From CBDULQ01 sp965368115 (GTDB taxonomy: Bacteria; Pseudomonadota; Gammaproteobacteria; SZUA-229): 7,188 bases of DNA. The stretch lies in contig CBDULQ010000196.1 in assembly GCA_965368115.1 (NCBI GenBank), forward strand, positions 1 to 7,188, given 5' to 3'. Position 1 is the first letter of the stretch. Every line of letters begins with the position of its first letter. Positions 1 to 6,083 of this stretch are shown in pieces. Both the position numbers and the translations under genes were made by a program. The notes beneath the pieces were generated by a model. That model saw nothing but the letters and a program-made list of their open reading frames with translations. It had not been told where the DNA came from and did no database searches.

Positions 1-787
1 GTTAATGACCGCCCTGCTGCCAGCGCCTCTGGCTGCGCAGCAGGACACCTTCTGGGAACTGGGCGCCGGCGTCAGCGGTATTCGCCTGCCCCTGTATCCG
101 GGTTCCAGCCAGGACAAGGATTACCTGATCCCGTTTCCGTTTTTCCGCATCCAGACCGAATACTTCGAAGTCGATGAAGGCGTGCGCGGCTTTTTCTACG
201 AATCACCCAATTTGCGCCTGAACGTCAGTGGTGACTTTGGTGTGCCGGTCAGTTCAGCAGACAGCGACATTCGCCAGGGCATGCCCAACCTGAAAACCGT
301 TCTGCAACTGGGGCCATCGCTGGAAATTATTTTCGCCGGCGGTCGCCGTCAGCCCTCGGAACTGCGCCTCGAACTGCCGTTGCGTCTGGCAATAGCCACC
401 GATCTGCAGGACACCGAAAACCTGGGCTGGGTCGCCGAACCGCGCCTGAGTTTCGAAACCCTGCGTCAGTTCCGCACCGGTTTTGCGTTCGAAATCAGCG
501 CCGGTTTACGTTACGCCAGTCAGGATTACCACGCTTATTATTATGATGTCGATCCGCTCTATGCGACATCATGGCGTCCGGCCTACAACAGCGATGGTGG
601 CTATAGCGGATATTTCGCCGACCTGGTCGGCAACTGGCGCAAGCGGGATATGGTGCTGTTCGCCTTTCTGCGTTACCAGAACCTGGGCGGCGCCGAGTTC
701 GACGACAGCCCGCTGGTGCAGGATGAGGGATACATCGCTTTTGGTGTCGGCGCGGCCTGGATTTTTTCCACCAGCCACGATAAATAA
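1..787 (+). CDS. MipA/OmpV family outer-membrane protein, 5' end cut by window edge
   Basis: Predicted outer-membrane beta-barrel of the MipA (MltA-interacting protein)/OmpV family; in E. coli MipA is a scaffold linking the murein hydrolase MltA to PBP1B, but most family members have no tested role. The reading frame is open to the left edge (codons from position 2). The first ATG, at 5, falls inside what looks like the tail of a signal peptide: LLPAPLAA followed by QQD, a typical signal peptidase I site. The true start therefore probably lies some 10-15 codons outside the window. The mature part, about 249 residues, has the family look: a YPGSS segment near the N-terminus followed by a PFPFFRIQ strand, alternating hydrophobic and aromatic strands throughout, and a last strand IAFGVGAAWIF. 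A short tail (STSHDK) follows that strand. The TAA stop is at 785-787 and the gene converges on the DUF5666 lipoprotein gene. Family assignment is fairly secure; the binding partner is unknown. Confidence 0.85.
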   Translation, partial: LMTALLPAPLAAQQDTFWELGAGVSGIRLPLYPGSSQDKDYLIPFPFFRIQTEYFEVDEGVRGFFYESPNLRLNVSGDFGVPVSSADSDIRQGMPNLKTVLQLGPSLEIIFAGGRRQPSELRLELPLRLAIATDLQDTENLGWVAEPRLSFETLRQFRTGFAFEISAGLRYASQDYHAYYYDVDPLYATSWRPAYNSDGGYSGYFADLVGNWRKRDMVLFAFLRYQNLGGAEFDDSPLVQDEGYIAFGVGAAWIFSTSHDK

Positions 788-795
788 TCAGGCAT

Positions 796-826
796 AAAAA
801 AACCCGCGCAGTGTGTACTGCGCGGG
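796..826 (-). terminator. Rho-independent terminator of the DUF6502-DUF5666 operon
   Basis: A perfect 10-bp stem, CCCGCGCAGT (803-812) pairing with ACTGCGCGGG (817-826), has a 4-nt loop. Read on the minus strand it is followed at once by seven T (802-796), so it is a textbook intrinsic terminator 26 nt after the lipoprotein stop codon. For the + strand MipA gene, which stops 8 nt before it, the hairpin lacks a downstream T run but has the A tract upstream, so it may slow or stop transcription in that direction too. Confidence 0.92.
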
Positions 827-852
827 CCGGGATGAGAAGAGATGGGAAAGGA

Positions 853-2289
853 CTACAACTGTTCGATATCAACCTCGTCGGCAATATCGTCTCCGTCGCC
901 ACTGTCCTCTTCGATCTTCACAATGCTCTGATCAAGCGTAATCGCACTCAGGAACTGAGTATTGTTGATCGTTGCATCGGATTCGTTCTCATAGTGGGTG
1001 CCTCCATTCACAGTGTAACTTACACCCAGGATGGTCAGACTACTGACATCGGCCTGGGTAACCACACCCTGCAATTGCACCTTGGGATCTTCGTCATTGT
1101 CACGTTTCACCCGAGTCGCGGTGATGGTGTTAGTGTCGGTTTCGAAGCCACGCACCTGTACATAGTCACCTGTGGTAATTTCACTGAAGCTGAGGAAATC
1201 GTCCGGCGCGCCGTCGTTTTCATCTTCCATCTGAGTTGATGTGGTCAGCTGAACAGTCAGAGGCTGTCCGGCCAGGAGCACAGTGAAGCTATTCGATACG
1301 GCATCTTTAGTACCCACCAGTGCGGATACTTCGGCATTACCACCGCGGGTTTCAACTTCATCAGCTATCAATACACCGTTGACAACCACGCCTTCCACTT
1401 CAACCTTGATGCCCTCACCCAGTTGCAGCGTCGCGGGTTCCTTACTTGCGGAGCCGGCATTCACCGGGTAGCCGTTGATATCGAAGTCACTGTCGGAGAC
1501 ATAACGTGTGATATAACCTTCGATGCTCACTTCGCGACCGTCGTCGTCATAGCTGTAGTCCTCACCTTCCACACGTGTTGCGTTCAGGGTGCTGGTGTTG
1601 GTGTCGTAAGTCCCTTTGACTTCCACGAACAGGTCGTTCTGCAAACCATTGGGCAGATCTTCCAGATTTGCTGCAGCCGCATTCACATTCACACCACGCA
1701 GGGTGAAGCTGGTGCCGCTGAGACCGGTGATGGTGCCCTTGATCTCAAACTGAGTCGTCGGTGACGACGTGTTCGATTTCAGTTCGATGTAGGTGGCACG
1801 CAGCACATCACTGTTGTCGAAGAAGCCGCTGACTTCGATGACTTTGCCGTCGGCCAGGTCGGCCATGGTCATGTCTTCGAAGGCGGTTTCCGCGGTGCTG
1901 GCTACGACATTGATACCCAGAATATCGAAGCTGGTTTCGCCGGTGTTAGGATCAGCACTGGTGTTGGCAATCGGACCTTCCAGCTCATCGCCGTAGCGAA
2001 TGGCAGTTGCGGTACCGGTCACGCCGTCCGCATTGATGGTGCCACTCACCTGCACCACCATGCCGATGCGCAGATCGCTTTCGCTGCCACTGGCATCTTC
2101 CAGCTCGAATGTGGAGGCGTTGGTTTCGAATTCGACACCGTTGACGAATACACTACCGAAGCCGGTGACGGTACCGGTCGATACGAATCCACTGCCGCCG
2201 ATACCGGCGAGGTCGCCGCCGCTACTACAGGCGACCATGATCGTCGCCAGCGATGCCGGCAGTAATAATGTCTTAATCGTTGCTTTCAT
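853..2289 (-). CDS. DUF5666-repeat lipoprotein (about six tandem modules)
   Basis: Exported, probably outer-membrane-anchored lipoprotein of unknown function, 478 residues. The chosen ATG at 2289 opens a lipoprotein signal: MKATIK, a hydrophobic stretch, then IMVA before Cys21. Met at -3 is not the commonest lipobox residue but is tolerated; Ser at +2 does not favour inner-membrane retention. An AAGAGGA ribosome site 8 nt upstream supports this start; the frame stays open to an upstream ATG at 2379, but that would bury the signal behind 30 extra residues. The mature chain repeats a pattern of about 60-75 residues some six times (approximately 37-99, 102-170, 182-241, 254-315, 321-395, 404-474): G.(I/V)..., a strand, an LxGVxVxA-like strand, then G..VeVsG and a closing ATxIE strand. 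This is the DUF5666 pattern as I know it. The chain is acidic (EDYSYDDD, EEDSGDGDD). It is the second gene of an operon with the DUF6502 gene, overlapping it by 17 nt. The beta-rich repeats suggest binding or structure rather than catalysis, which is inference. Confidence 0.85.
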   Translation of the reverse strand: MKATIKTLLLPASLATIMVACSSGGDLAGIGGSGFVSTGTVTGFGSVFVNGVEFETNASTFELEDASGSESDLRIGMVVQVSGTINADGVTGTATAIRYGDELEGPIANTSADPNTGETSFDILGINVVASTAETAFEDMTMADLADGKVIEVSGFFDNSDVLRATYIELKSNTSSPTTQFEIKGTITGLSGTSFTLRGVNVNAAAANLEDLPNGLQNDLFVEVKGTYDTNTSTLNATRVEGEDYSYDDDGREVSIEGYITRYVSDSDFDINGYPVNAGSASKEPATLQLGEGIKVEVEGVVVNGVLIADEVETRGGNAEVSALVGTKDAVSNSFTVLLAGQPLTVQLTTSTQMEDENDGAPDDFLSFSEITTGDYVQVRGFETDTNTITATRVKRDNDEDPKVQLQGVVTQADVSSLTILGVSYTVNGGTHYENESDATINNTQFLSAITLDQSIVKIEEDSGDGDDIADEVDIEQL

Positions 2290-3094
2290 CTCGATTGTCC
2301 TCTTCAGAATCATCCCGATAGAAATAGATACCGAGGCTGACGTACAGACTGTCCGCTTCGTTATCCGCTTCATGCTCACTCAACCAGTTATCCAGTTCTT
2401 CAAGTAATGCCTGGGAACGACGACTGGCATATTTATGGAAGGCATCCACATGGGCCGTGTCGAGATGGCCGGTGGAAACCTTGCGTTGAAAACGTCGAGC
2501 CGATTTATCGCAGCTCATGTTATGGATCACGGTATTCATCAATTCATTGCTGTCGGTGCCGAGGATGTCGATCAGGTCACTCGGATCGTTACCCGGTACA
2601 TAGGCATGACTGACCAGGACCACCTTGCCGTCCAGCTGTTCCACACAACCGCTTTTCTGCAGCAGGTCGAACATGGCCCGGGTGGGAATATCACCGCTGA
2701 ACTGCTTGACCAGTGCGGCGAAAGATTCCTCGCCGCCTTCCATGTCCAGTGGGCGCGGTACGCCCTCGGACGACAGGAAGCGTGGATCGTTCATCCAGCC
2801 ACTGATCACCCGCACTGCCCGGTTGTATTTTTCGTTGCTGCCGCCGGCCTGTTCGTCACCCAGATCCTGCAGGCGTTTGACTTCCTTGCGGGACAGACCG
2901 GTGAGGGCGGAAACGGCGGATACAGTGGGCTTACCTTCGCGTCTGGCCTGGTCGAAAGCTTCCTCGACATAGGCCTTGCGCAGCATCTCCTCGAAACTGC
3001 CGCAGGCGACGCCGTTACGTAACATCACCCGCACCAGGGGACGCAGGATGCGGCTGGCGGCTTTTTGTAGAAATGTCTGAATATCGCTGCTCAT
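2273..3094 (-). CDS. DUF6502 family protein with HTH-like segment, possible regulator
   Basis: Predicted cytoplasmic protein of 273 residues with no signal peptide or membrane segment. I recognise it as DUF6502-like from the N-terminal pattern (LRPLVRVMLRNGV, then FEEMLRKAYVEEAF at about 34-47) and the C-terminal LYVSLGIYFY (about 250-259). Residues 56-75 (PTVSAVSALTGLSRKEVKRL) read as a helix-turn-helix, so DNA binding is plausible though not shown. The tail (DDSEEDNRDESND) is strongly acidic. The gene heads an operon; its stop overlaps the start of the lipoprotein gene by 17 nt, which suggests translational coupling. No Shine-Dalgarno precedes the ATG at 3094; a TATAAT box lies only 8 nt upstream, and an in-frame TAA at 3106-3104 rules out a longer ATG-started form. 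The alternative is a start at the internal Met24 (near 3025), but that would cut into the conserved N-terminal helix. Self-regulation through the adjacent palindrome is a hypothesis. Confidence 0.78.
   Translation of the reverse strand: MSSDIQTFLQKAASRILRPLVRVMLRNGVACGSFEEMLRKAYVEEAFDQARREGKPTVSAVSALTGLSRKEVKRLQDLGDEQAGGSNEKYNRAVRVISGWMNDPRFLSSEGVPRPLDMEGGEESFAALVKQFSGDIPTRAMFDLLQKSGCVEQLDGKVVLVSHAYVPGNDPSDLIDILGTDSNELMNTVIHNMSCDKSARRFQRKVSTGHLDTAHVDAFHKYASRRSQALLEELDNWLSEHEADNEADSLYVSLGIYFYRDDSEEDNRDESND
2298..2304 (-). promoter_or_regulatory. Ribosome binding site of the DUF5666 lipoprotein gene
   Basis: On the minus strand AAGAGGA sits 8 nt before the ATG at 2289, inside the last codons of the DUF6502 gene. 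It decides the start: the ATG following it begins a proper lipoprotein signal, whereas the longer upstream start does not. Confidence 0.7.
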
Positions 3095-3118
3095 AATTTG
3101 GGATTATATTCCCAAATT
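3095..3118. promoter_or_regulatory. Perfect inverted repeat, candidate operator
   Basis: AATTTGGGA (3095-3103) and TCCCAAATT (3110-3118) form a perfect 9-bp-arm inverted repeat with a 6-bp AT-only spacer (TTATAT). The arms directly abut the DUF6502 start codon and the dyad encloses the predicted -10 box of that gene. Its size and symmetry fit a site for a dimeric repressor. The protein is unknown; the DUF6502 protein itself is the nearest candidate with an HTH-like segment. Confidence 0.6.
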
Positions 3119-3140
3119 TGGCGAATGCAATTGTTTTTTT
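3096..3140 (-). promoter_or_regulatory. Predicted promoter of the DUF6502-DUF5666 operon
   Basis: On the minus strand a consensus TATAAT (3108-3103) lies 16 bp from a weak -35 candidate TTGCAT (3130-3125), preceded by an A7 tract (3140-3134) resembling an UP element. The expected start of transcription is at about 3096, within two bases of the ATG, so the mRNA would be leaderless or nearly so. The -10 call is good; the -35 matches only the TTG half of the consensus. Confidence 0.55.
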
Positions 3141-3295
3141 CGATTGAAGTGAGATTTTGCGGTACCTGAAGCATTACACGTCCGAGCGTCCCGATCGGTG
3201 CCCTGGATCACGATATTTGCCGTTAAAAGGCCGCCTGCCGCGGCATACGGCACCCGCCCCGGGTCCGCCCGGCCTCTGGCCTGCTGCCTGAATCA

Positions 3296-3304
3296 TGCTA
3301 TGAT
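3296..3304 (+). promoter_or_regulatory. Extended -10 promoter candidate for the hybrid kinase gene
   Basis: TGCTATGAT fits the extended -10 form TGnTATAAT with one mismatch. No convincing -35 is seen 16-18 bp upstream, which an extended -10 can tolerate. Transcription would start near 3311, giving a leader of about 23 nt before the ATG at 3334 and excluding the in-frame TTG at 3307 as start. The rest of the intergenic stretch upstream (about 3141-3290) is GC-rich and shows nothing else I can name. Confidence 0.35.
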
Positions 3305-3333
3305 CCTTGGCAAGCCTTCTCGATCACCAGGCC

Positions 3334-5592
3334 ATGTCCAGCACGACACATAAATATAAGGACAGGATTCGCACCCTGCTGTTTGCACTGCCGCTCGTTA
3401 CCGGCCCGGCCTTCCCCGCCGAAGCGCTGGATAATGCCGCCGAGCCGGTTTATGAATGGCGTCCCTTCATCGAGAACGAACTGCTGGGGATGACCATCGT
3501 CAGTCTGCTTCTGTTGCTATTCCTGGGTTCCATCACTTATCTAAGCCTGCTGCTGATTCGCAGGACCAAGGATCACTCCAGCGAACAGTTACGCCTGGAA
3601 CGGCGCGTCAATTTCCACATGCGGGAGGTGTACGAAGAGCGCCAGAAACTGAACCAGGCCCAGGCCATCGCGCATATCGGTAGCTATGTCTGGGATGTGG
3701 AAAACAACATCACCACCTGGTCCGACGAATTGTATCGCATCTTCGGTTACGAACCCGGCGAAATTGAAGCCAACCACAGTCATTTCGTCGATCGCATCCA
3801 TGAGGAAGACAAGAAAGGCTTTCTGCAACTGACCAGCGACGTCATCGCCAACCGAAAACCCTACACATCGGAATACCGCATCGAACGCCCGGACGGCGAA
3901 ATCCGTTATGTGCACGAGCAACTGGGTATCAAGCTGGACGACAAGGGCCAGTTACACTCCATGGTCAGCGTGATCCAGGACATCACCGATCGTATCCTCG
4001 ATGAAAGTCGCCTGCGCTCCGAACGCGACTTCAATGAATCCGTGCTGGAGACCGCGGACAACGTCATCGTCATCCTCGACATGAATGCCTGCTTCGTTCG
4101 ATTCAATCGCGCCGCTGAACTGCTCACCGGCTACAGCCGTTACGAAGTGCTGGGCAAACCGGTGTGGGATACCGTGATCCCGCCTGAACAGATCGACGCG
4201 GTTAAACAGGTGTTCGAAAACCTGCGCCGCGGCAAGGTGGATATTGCCGGTCAGTATCAGAATGACTGGGTGATGCGCGACGGTTCACGGCGTACGCTGG
4301 AATGGCGGAACTCCGCCCTGCATAACGACAAGGGCGCAGTCACGCATATCGTGACGCTGGGTTACGACCTCACCGAACGACTGGCGGCCCAGTCGGAACA
4401 GGAACGGCTGCACCGCGAACTCAACCAGGCACGCAAGATGGAAGCCCTGGGTCAGCTCACCGGCGGCATCGCCCATGACTTTAACAACATGCTGGGTATC
4501 ATCATCGGTTATAACGAACTGGCCATGGATGAGTTCGGTGAAAAGATGAACGATACGCTGCTGGATTATCACCACAACATCAACACCGCATCCCATCGCG
4601 CACGGGAGCTGGTCAAACAGATGATGGTGTTCAGCAAGAGCAAGAAAACCGAAAAGCAGGCCCTGCAACTGCAACCGTTGATCGAAGAAAACATCGCCAT
4701 GTTGCGCTCGGTCATCCCGAGCAGTGTGAAGATTCATTTCGAATACGAAAACGATCTGCCCAATGTCATGGTGGATCCGATTCAGGTACAACAGGCGTTG
4801 ATGAACCTGTGCCTGAACGCACGTGATGCCATGCAGGGCGTGGGCACGCTGAATATCAAACTCGGTATGCAGCATGGGATCGATCGCGAATGCAACGCCT
4901 GCCATAAGATCGTGCGCGGCAGCTGGCTGGAAATGTCGGTAAGCGACGACGGCAGCGGCATGGAAGGTGAAGTCATCGAACGCATCTTCGAACCGTTTTT
5001 TACCACCAAGGACGTCGGCCAGGGCACCGGCATGGGCATGTCGGTATTACACGCCATCATGGACGGGCACTCCGGACATATTTTCATCGACACACAGAAA
5101 AATCGCGGCACCTGTTTCCGCCTGGTGTTCCCGGGCCTGAGCCTGAGTCCCGCCGACGCGTTACCGGAAATTCGCGAACCACAACCCGCCTATCGCAAGG
5201 GCAACGGCGAACACATTCTGGTAGTGGATGACGAACCGGTACTGGTGGATTACCTGTACCTGCTACTCAGCGGCAATGGCTATCAGTGCACCAAAACCTG
5301 CAGCAGCCCGGAAGCACTGAGCATGATTCAGCAGAATCCACGGGCCTATAACATGATCATTACCGATCACACCATGCCGGACCTGACCGGTACCGAGATG
5401 ATCCGCCGCCTGCGCACCATACGCGACGACATTCCGGTGATTCTGGTCACCGGCTATAGCGACACGGTGGATATGCGCGACATCGACCTGCATGACATCA
5501 CACTACTCGACAAACCGCTGGATTCCGGCGTATTGCTACGCCATGTCGCCGAACGGCTCGCCGCAGCAACGCCGCGCCGGTCTCACGGCTGA
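3334..5592 (+). CDS. Membrane-anchored hybrid sensor histidine kinase (PAS-PAS-HisKA-HATPase-REC)
   Basis: Two-component hybrid kinase of 752 residues from the ATG at 3334; an in-frame TTG at 3307 would add nine residues with no better ribosome site. Order: signal-like N-terminus (KYKDRIR, hydrophobic core, AFPA around residue 29), about 20 periplasmic residues, one membrane helix (about 50-75), a coiled-coil linker (about 80-112), PAS 1 (about 113-221, PAS_3-like), PAS 2 (about 232-350), then the kinase core. The phosphoacceptor is His381 in GGIAHDFNN. The N box has Asn491 and Asn495 (MNLCLNARDAM), G1 is DDGSGM (538-543), the F box FEPFFTTK (552-559), G2 GQGTGMGMS (562-570). The C-terminal receiver keeps its acidic pair (Asp632, Asp633), phosphoacceptor Asp678, Thr706 and Lys727, so both modules look active. 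A CNACH motif at 520-524 lies in the ATPase domain. With so little periplasmic sequence, sensing is probably by the cytoplasmic PAS domains. No DNA-binding partner is encoded nearby, so output and signal are unknown. Confidence 0.93.
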   Translation: MSSTTHKYKDRIRTLLFALPLVTGPAFPAEALDNAAEPVYEWRPFIENELLGMTIVSLLLLLFLGSITYLSLLLIRRTKDHSSEQLRLERRVNFHMREVYEERQKLNQAQAIAHIGSYVWDVENNITTWSDELYRIFGYEPGEIEANHSHFVDRIHEEDKKGFLQLTSDVIANRKPYTSEYRIERPDGEIRYVHEQLGIKLDDKGQLHSMVSVIQDITDRILDESRLRSERDFNESVLETADNVIVILDMNACFVRFNRAAELLTGYSRYEVLGKPVWDTVIPPEQIDAVKQVFENLRRGKVDIAGQYQNDWVMRDGSRRTLEWRNSALHNDKGAVTHIVTLGYDLTERLAAQSEQERLHRELNQARKMEALGQLTGGIAHDFNNMLGIIIGYNELAMDEFGEKMNDTLLDYHHNINTASHRARELVKQMMVFSKSKKTEKQALQLQPLIEENIAMLRSVIPSSVKIHFEYENDLPNVMVDPIQVQQALMNLCLNARDAMQGVGTLNIKLGMQHGIDRECNACHKIVRGSWLEMSVSDDGSGMEGEVIERIFEPFFTTKDVGQGTGMGMSVLHAIMDGHSGHIFIDTQKNRGTCFRLVFPGLSLSPADALPEIREPQPAYRKGNGEHILVVDDEPVLVDYLYLLLSGNGYQCTKTCSSPEALSMIQQNPRAYNMIITDHTMPDLTGTEMIRRLRTIRDDIPVILVTGYSDTVDMRDIDLHDITLLDKPLDSGVLLRHVAERLAAATPRRSHG

Positions 5593-5628
5593 ATGCATTC
5601 ACATTCCGTTACAACCACAACACATTAC

Positions 5629-5634
5629 AGGGAG
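5629..5634 (+). promoter_or_regulatory. Ribosome binding site of the 75-residue membrane protein
   Basis: AGGGAG stands 5 nt before the ATG at 5640. It is among the clearest ribosome sites in the window and is the main reason to accept this short frame as a real gene. Confidence 0.75.
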
Positions 5635-5639
5635 TCAAT

Positions 5640-5867
5640 ATGAAACAACTCAAAGCGCTGATTGCCGGTATCGTCATCGGCCTGCTCATCGGACTCTGGT
5701 TCGGTGTCAACCTGGGCCGGGATAAAGCGATTTTCAGCAATCCTTTCGAAGCCGATACACTGCAGGACAAGATTCGCGAGACCGGTGAAACCATCATTGA
5801 AAAGAGTGGTGAAGCACTGGAAAAAGGCGGCAAGGCGCTGAAAGACAAGGTGCAGGAAGCGCAATAA
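5640..5867 (+). CDS. Small single-pass inner-membrane protein, hypothetical
   Basis: 75 residues, family not recognised. MKQLK is followed by one membrane helix (about 7-26, LIAGIVIGLLIGLWFGVNLG) with glycines in GxxxG-like spacing (Gly10, Gly14, Gly18, Gly22, Gly26), a pattern that often supports helix packing. The rest (about 38-75) is a charged, alternating helix rich in Lys and Glu (IEKSGEALEKGGKALKDKV), amphipathic in the manner of YtxH-like or apolipoprotein-like tails. The Lys at residues 2 and 5 before the helix and the polar C-terminus leave topology open. It begins 47 nt after the hybrid kinase stop, on the same strand, and no strong promoter is visible between them, so co-transcription is possible. 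The ribosome site and coherent composition argue that it is real; function is unknown. Confidence 0.75.
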   Translation: MKQLKALIAGIVIGLLIGLWFGVNLGRDKAIFSNPFEADTLQDKIRETGETIIEKSGEALEKGGKALKDKVQEAQ

Positions 5868-5918
5868 ACCGCGCCTTAAGGCACTCGACCCTTTATAAAT
5901 ACGCGCCAGCTTCAGGAG

Positions 5919-5955
5919 GTTCCCGACAGAAGCGTTCGGGAACGACGACATTTTT
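5919..5955 (+). terminator. Possible weak terminator after the small membrane protein gene
   Basis: GTTCCCGA (5919-5926) pairs with TCGGGAAC (5936-5943) as a perfect 8-bp stem with a 9-nt loop; T5 follows at 5951-5955. The 7-nt gap between stem and T run is longer than in a good intrinsic terminator, so this may be weak, or the hairpin may have another role. It lies 51 nt after the stop of the small gene. Confidence 0.35.
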
Positions 5956-5978
5956 GTATTGGCGCCCCCTTCAATTCT

Positions 5979-6006
5979 CGTCATACCTGCGCAAGCAGGT
6001 ATCCAG
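5979..6006 (+). repeat. REP-like palindromic repeat, copy 1
   Basis: Contains a perfect 8-bp hairpin, ATACCTGC (5983-5990) with GCAGGTAT (5995-6002), capped by a GCAA tetraloop and flanked by CGTC and CCAG. It differs from copy 2 at four bases that form two base pairs of the stem. Confidence 0.8.
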
Positions 6007-6037
6007 TGACCTGCCGACTGGCGCACCATTGGGAGAA

Positions 6038-6065
6038 CTGGATTCCCGCTTGCGCGGGAATGACG
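6038..6065 (-). repeat. REP-like palindromic repeat, copy 2 (inverted)
   Basis: Contains a perfect 8-bp hairpin, ATTCCCGC (6042-6049) with GCGGGAAT (6054-6061), loop TTGC on the + strand and GCAA on the minus strand. It is closer to the common family sequence than copy 1. It lies 18 nt beyond the cfa stop codon and may help end that transcript, though no T run follows. Confidence 0.8.
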
Positions 6066-6083
6066 ATGACCTGTTTATGTGGA

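Larger units (their letters stand above)
5978..6066. repeat. REP-like inverted repeat pair (BIME/MITE-like element)
   Basis: Two 28-bp copies face each other across a 31-bp spacer (6007-6037), so the whole element is itself an inverted repeat. It sits between the convergent small-protein gene and cfa. The core belongs to the widespread family that reads CGTCATTCCCGC...GCGGGAATCCAG, known from many proteobacterial genomes and recognisable by the spurious peptide SFPRKRES it encodes. Such elements are usually passive, spread by RAYT-type transposases, and can act as transcript ends. Confidence 0.8.

Noticed and set aside
2290..2379. Longer N-terminus of the DUF5666 protein starting at 2379
   Set aside because: It would put 30 residues ahead of a proper lipoprotein signal and overlap the DUF6502 gene by over 100 nt; the ribosome site points to 2289.
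2435..3022. Open frame of about 195 codons on the + strand, antisense to the DUF6502 gene
   Set aside because: No recognisable domain and no ribosome site; the minus-strand frame carries the family pattern.
3236..3252. GC-rich palindrome TGCCGCGGCA with a further CGGCA nearby, as an operator for the kinase gene
   Set aside because: Short, GC-only dyads are expected by chance in this GC-rich stretch, and it is not placed at a clear promoter element.
4285..4905. Open frame of about 206 codons on the minus strand inside the kinase gene
   Set aside because: Lies fully opposite the conserved HisKA and ATPase coding sequence; low-complexity His/Val/Gln-rich translation typical of an antisense shadow.
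4891..4905. Reading the CXXCH motif as a cytochrome c haem site
   Set aside because: The motif is in the cytoplasmic ATPase domain after the only membrane helix, where c-type haem maturation does not take place.
5873..5882. GCCTTAAGGC just after the small-protein gene, as a terminator
   Set aside because: The palindrome has no loop and no following T run, so it cannot form a useful terminator hairpin.
5979..6065. Repeat pair as a minimal CRISPR array
   Set aside because: The copies are inverted rather than direct, there are only two, and the core matches a known REP-like family.
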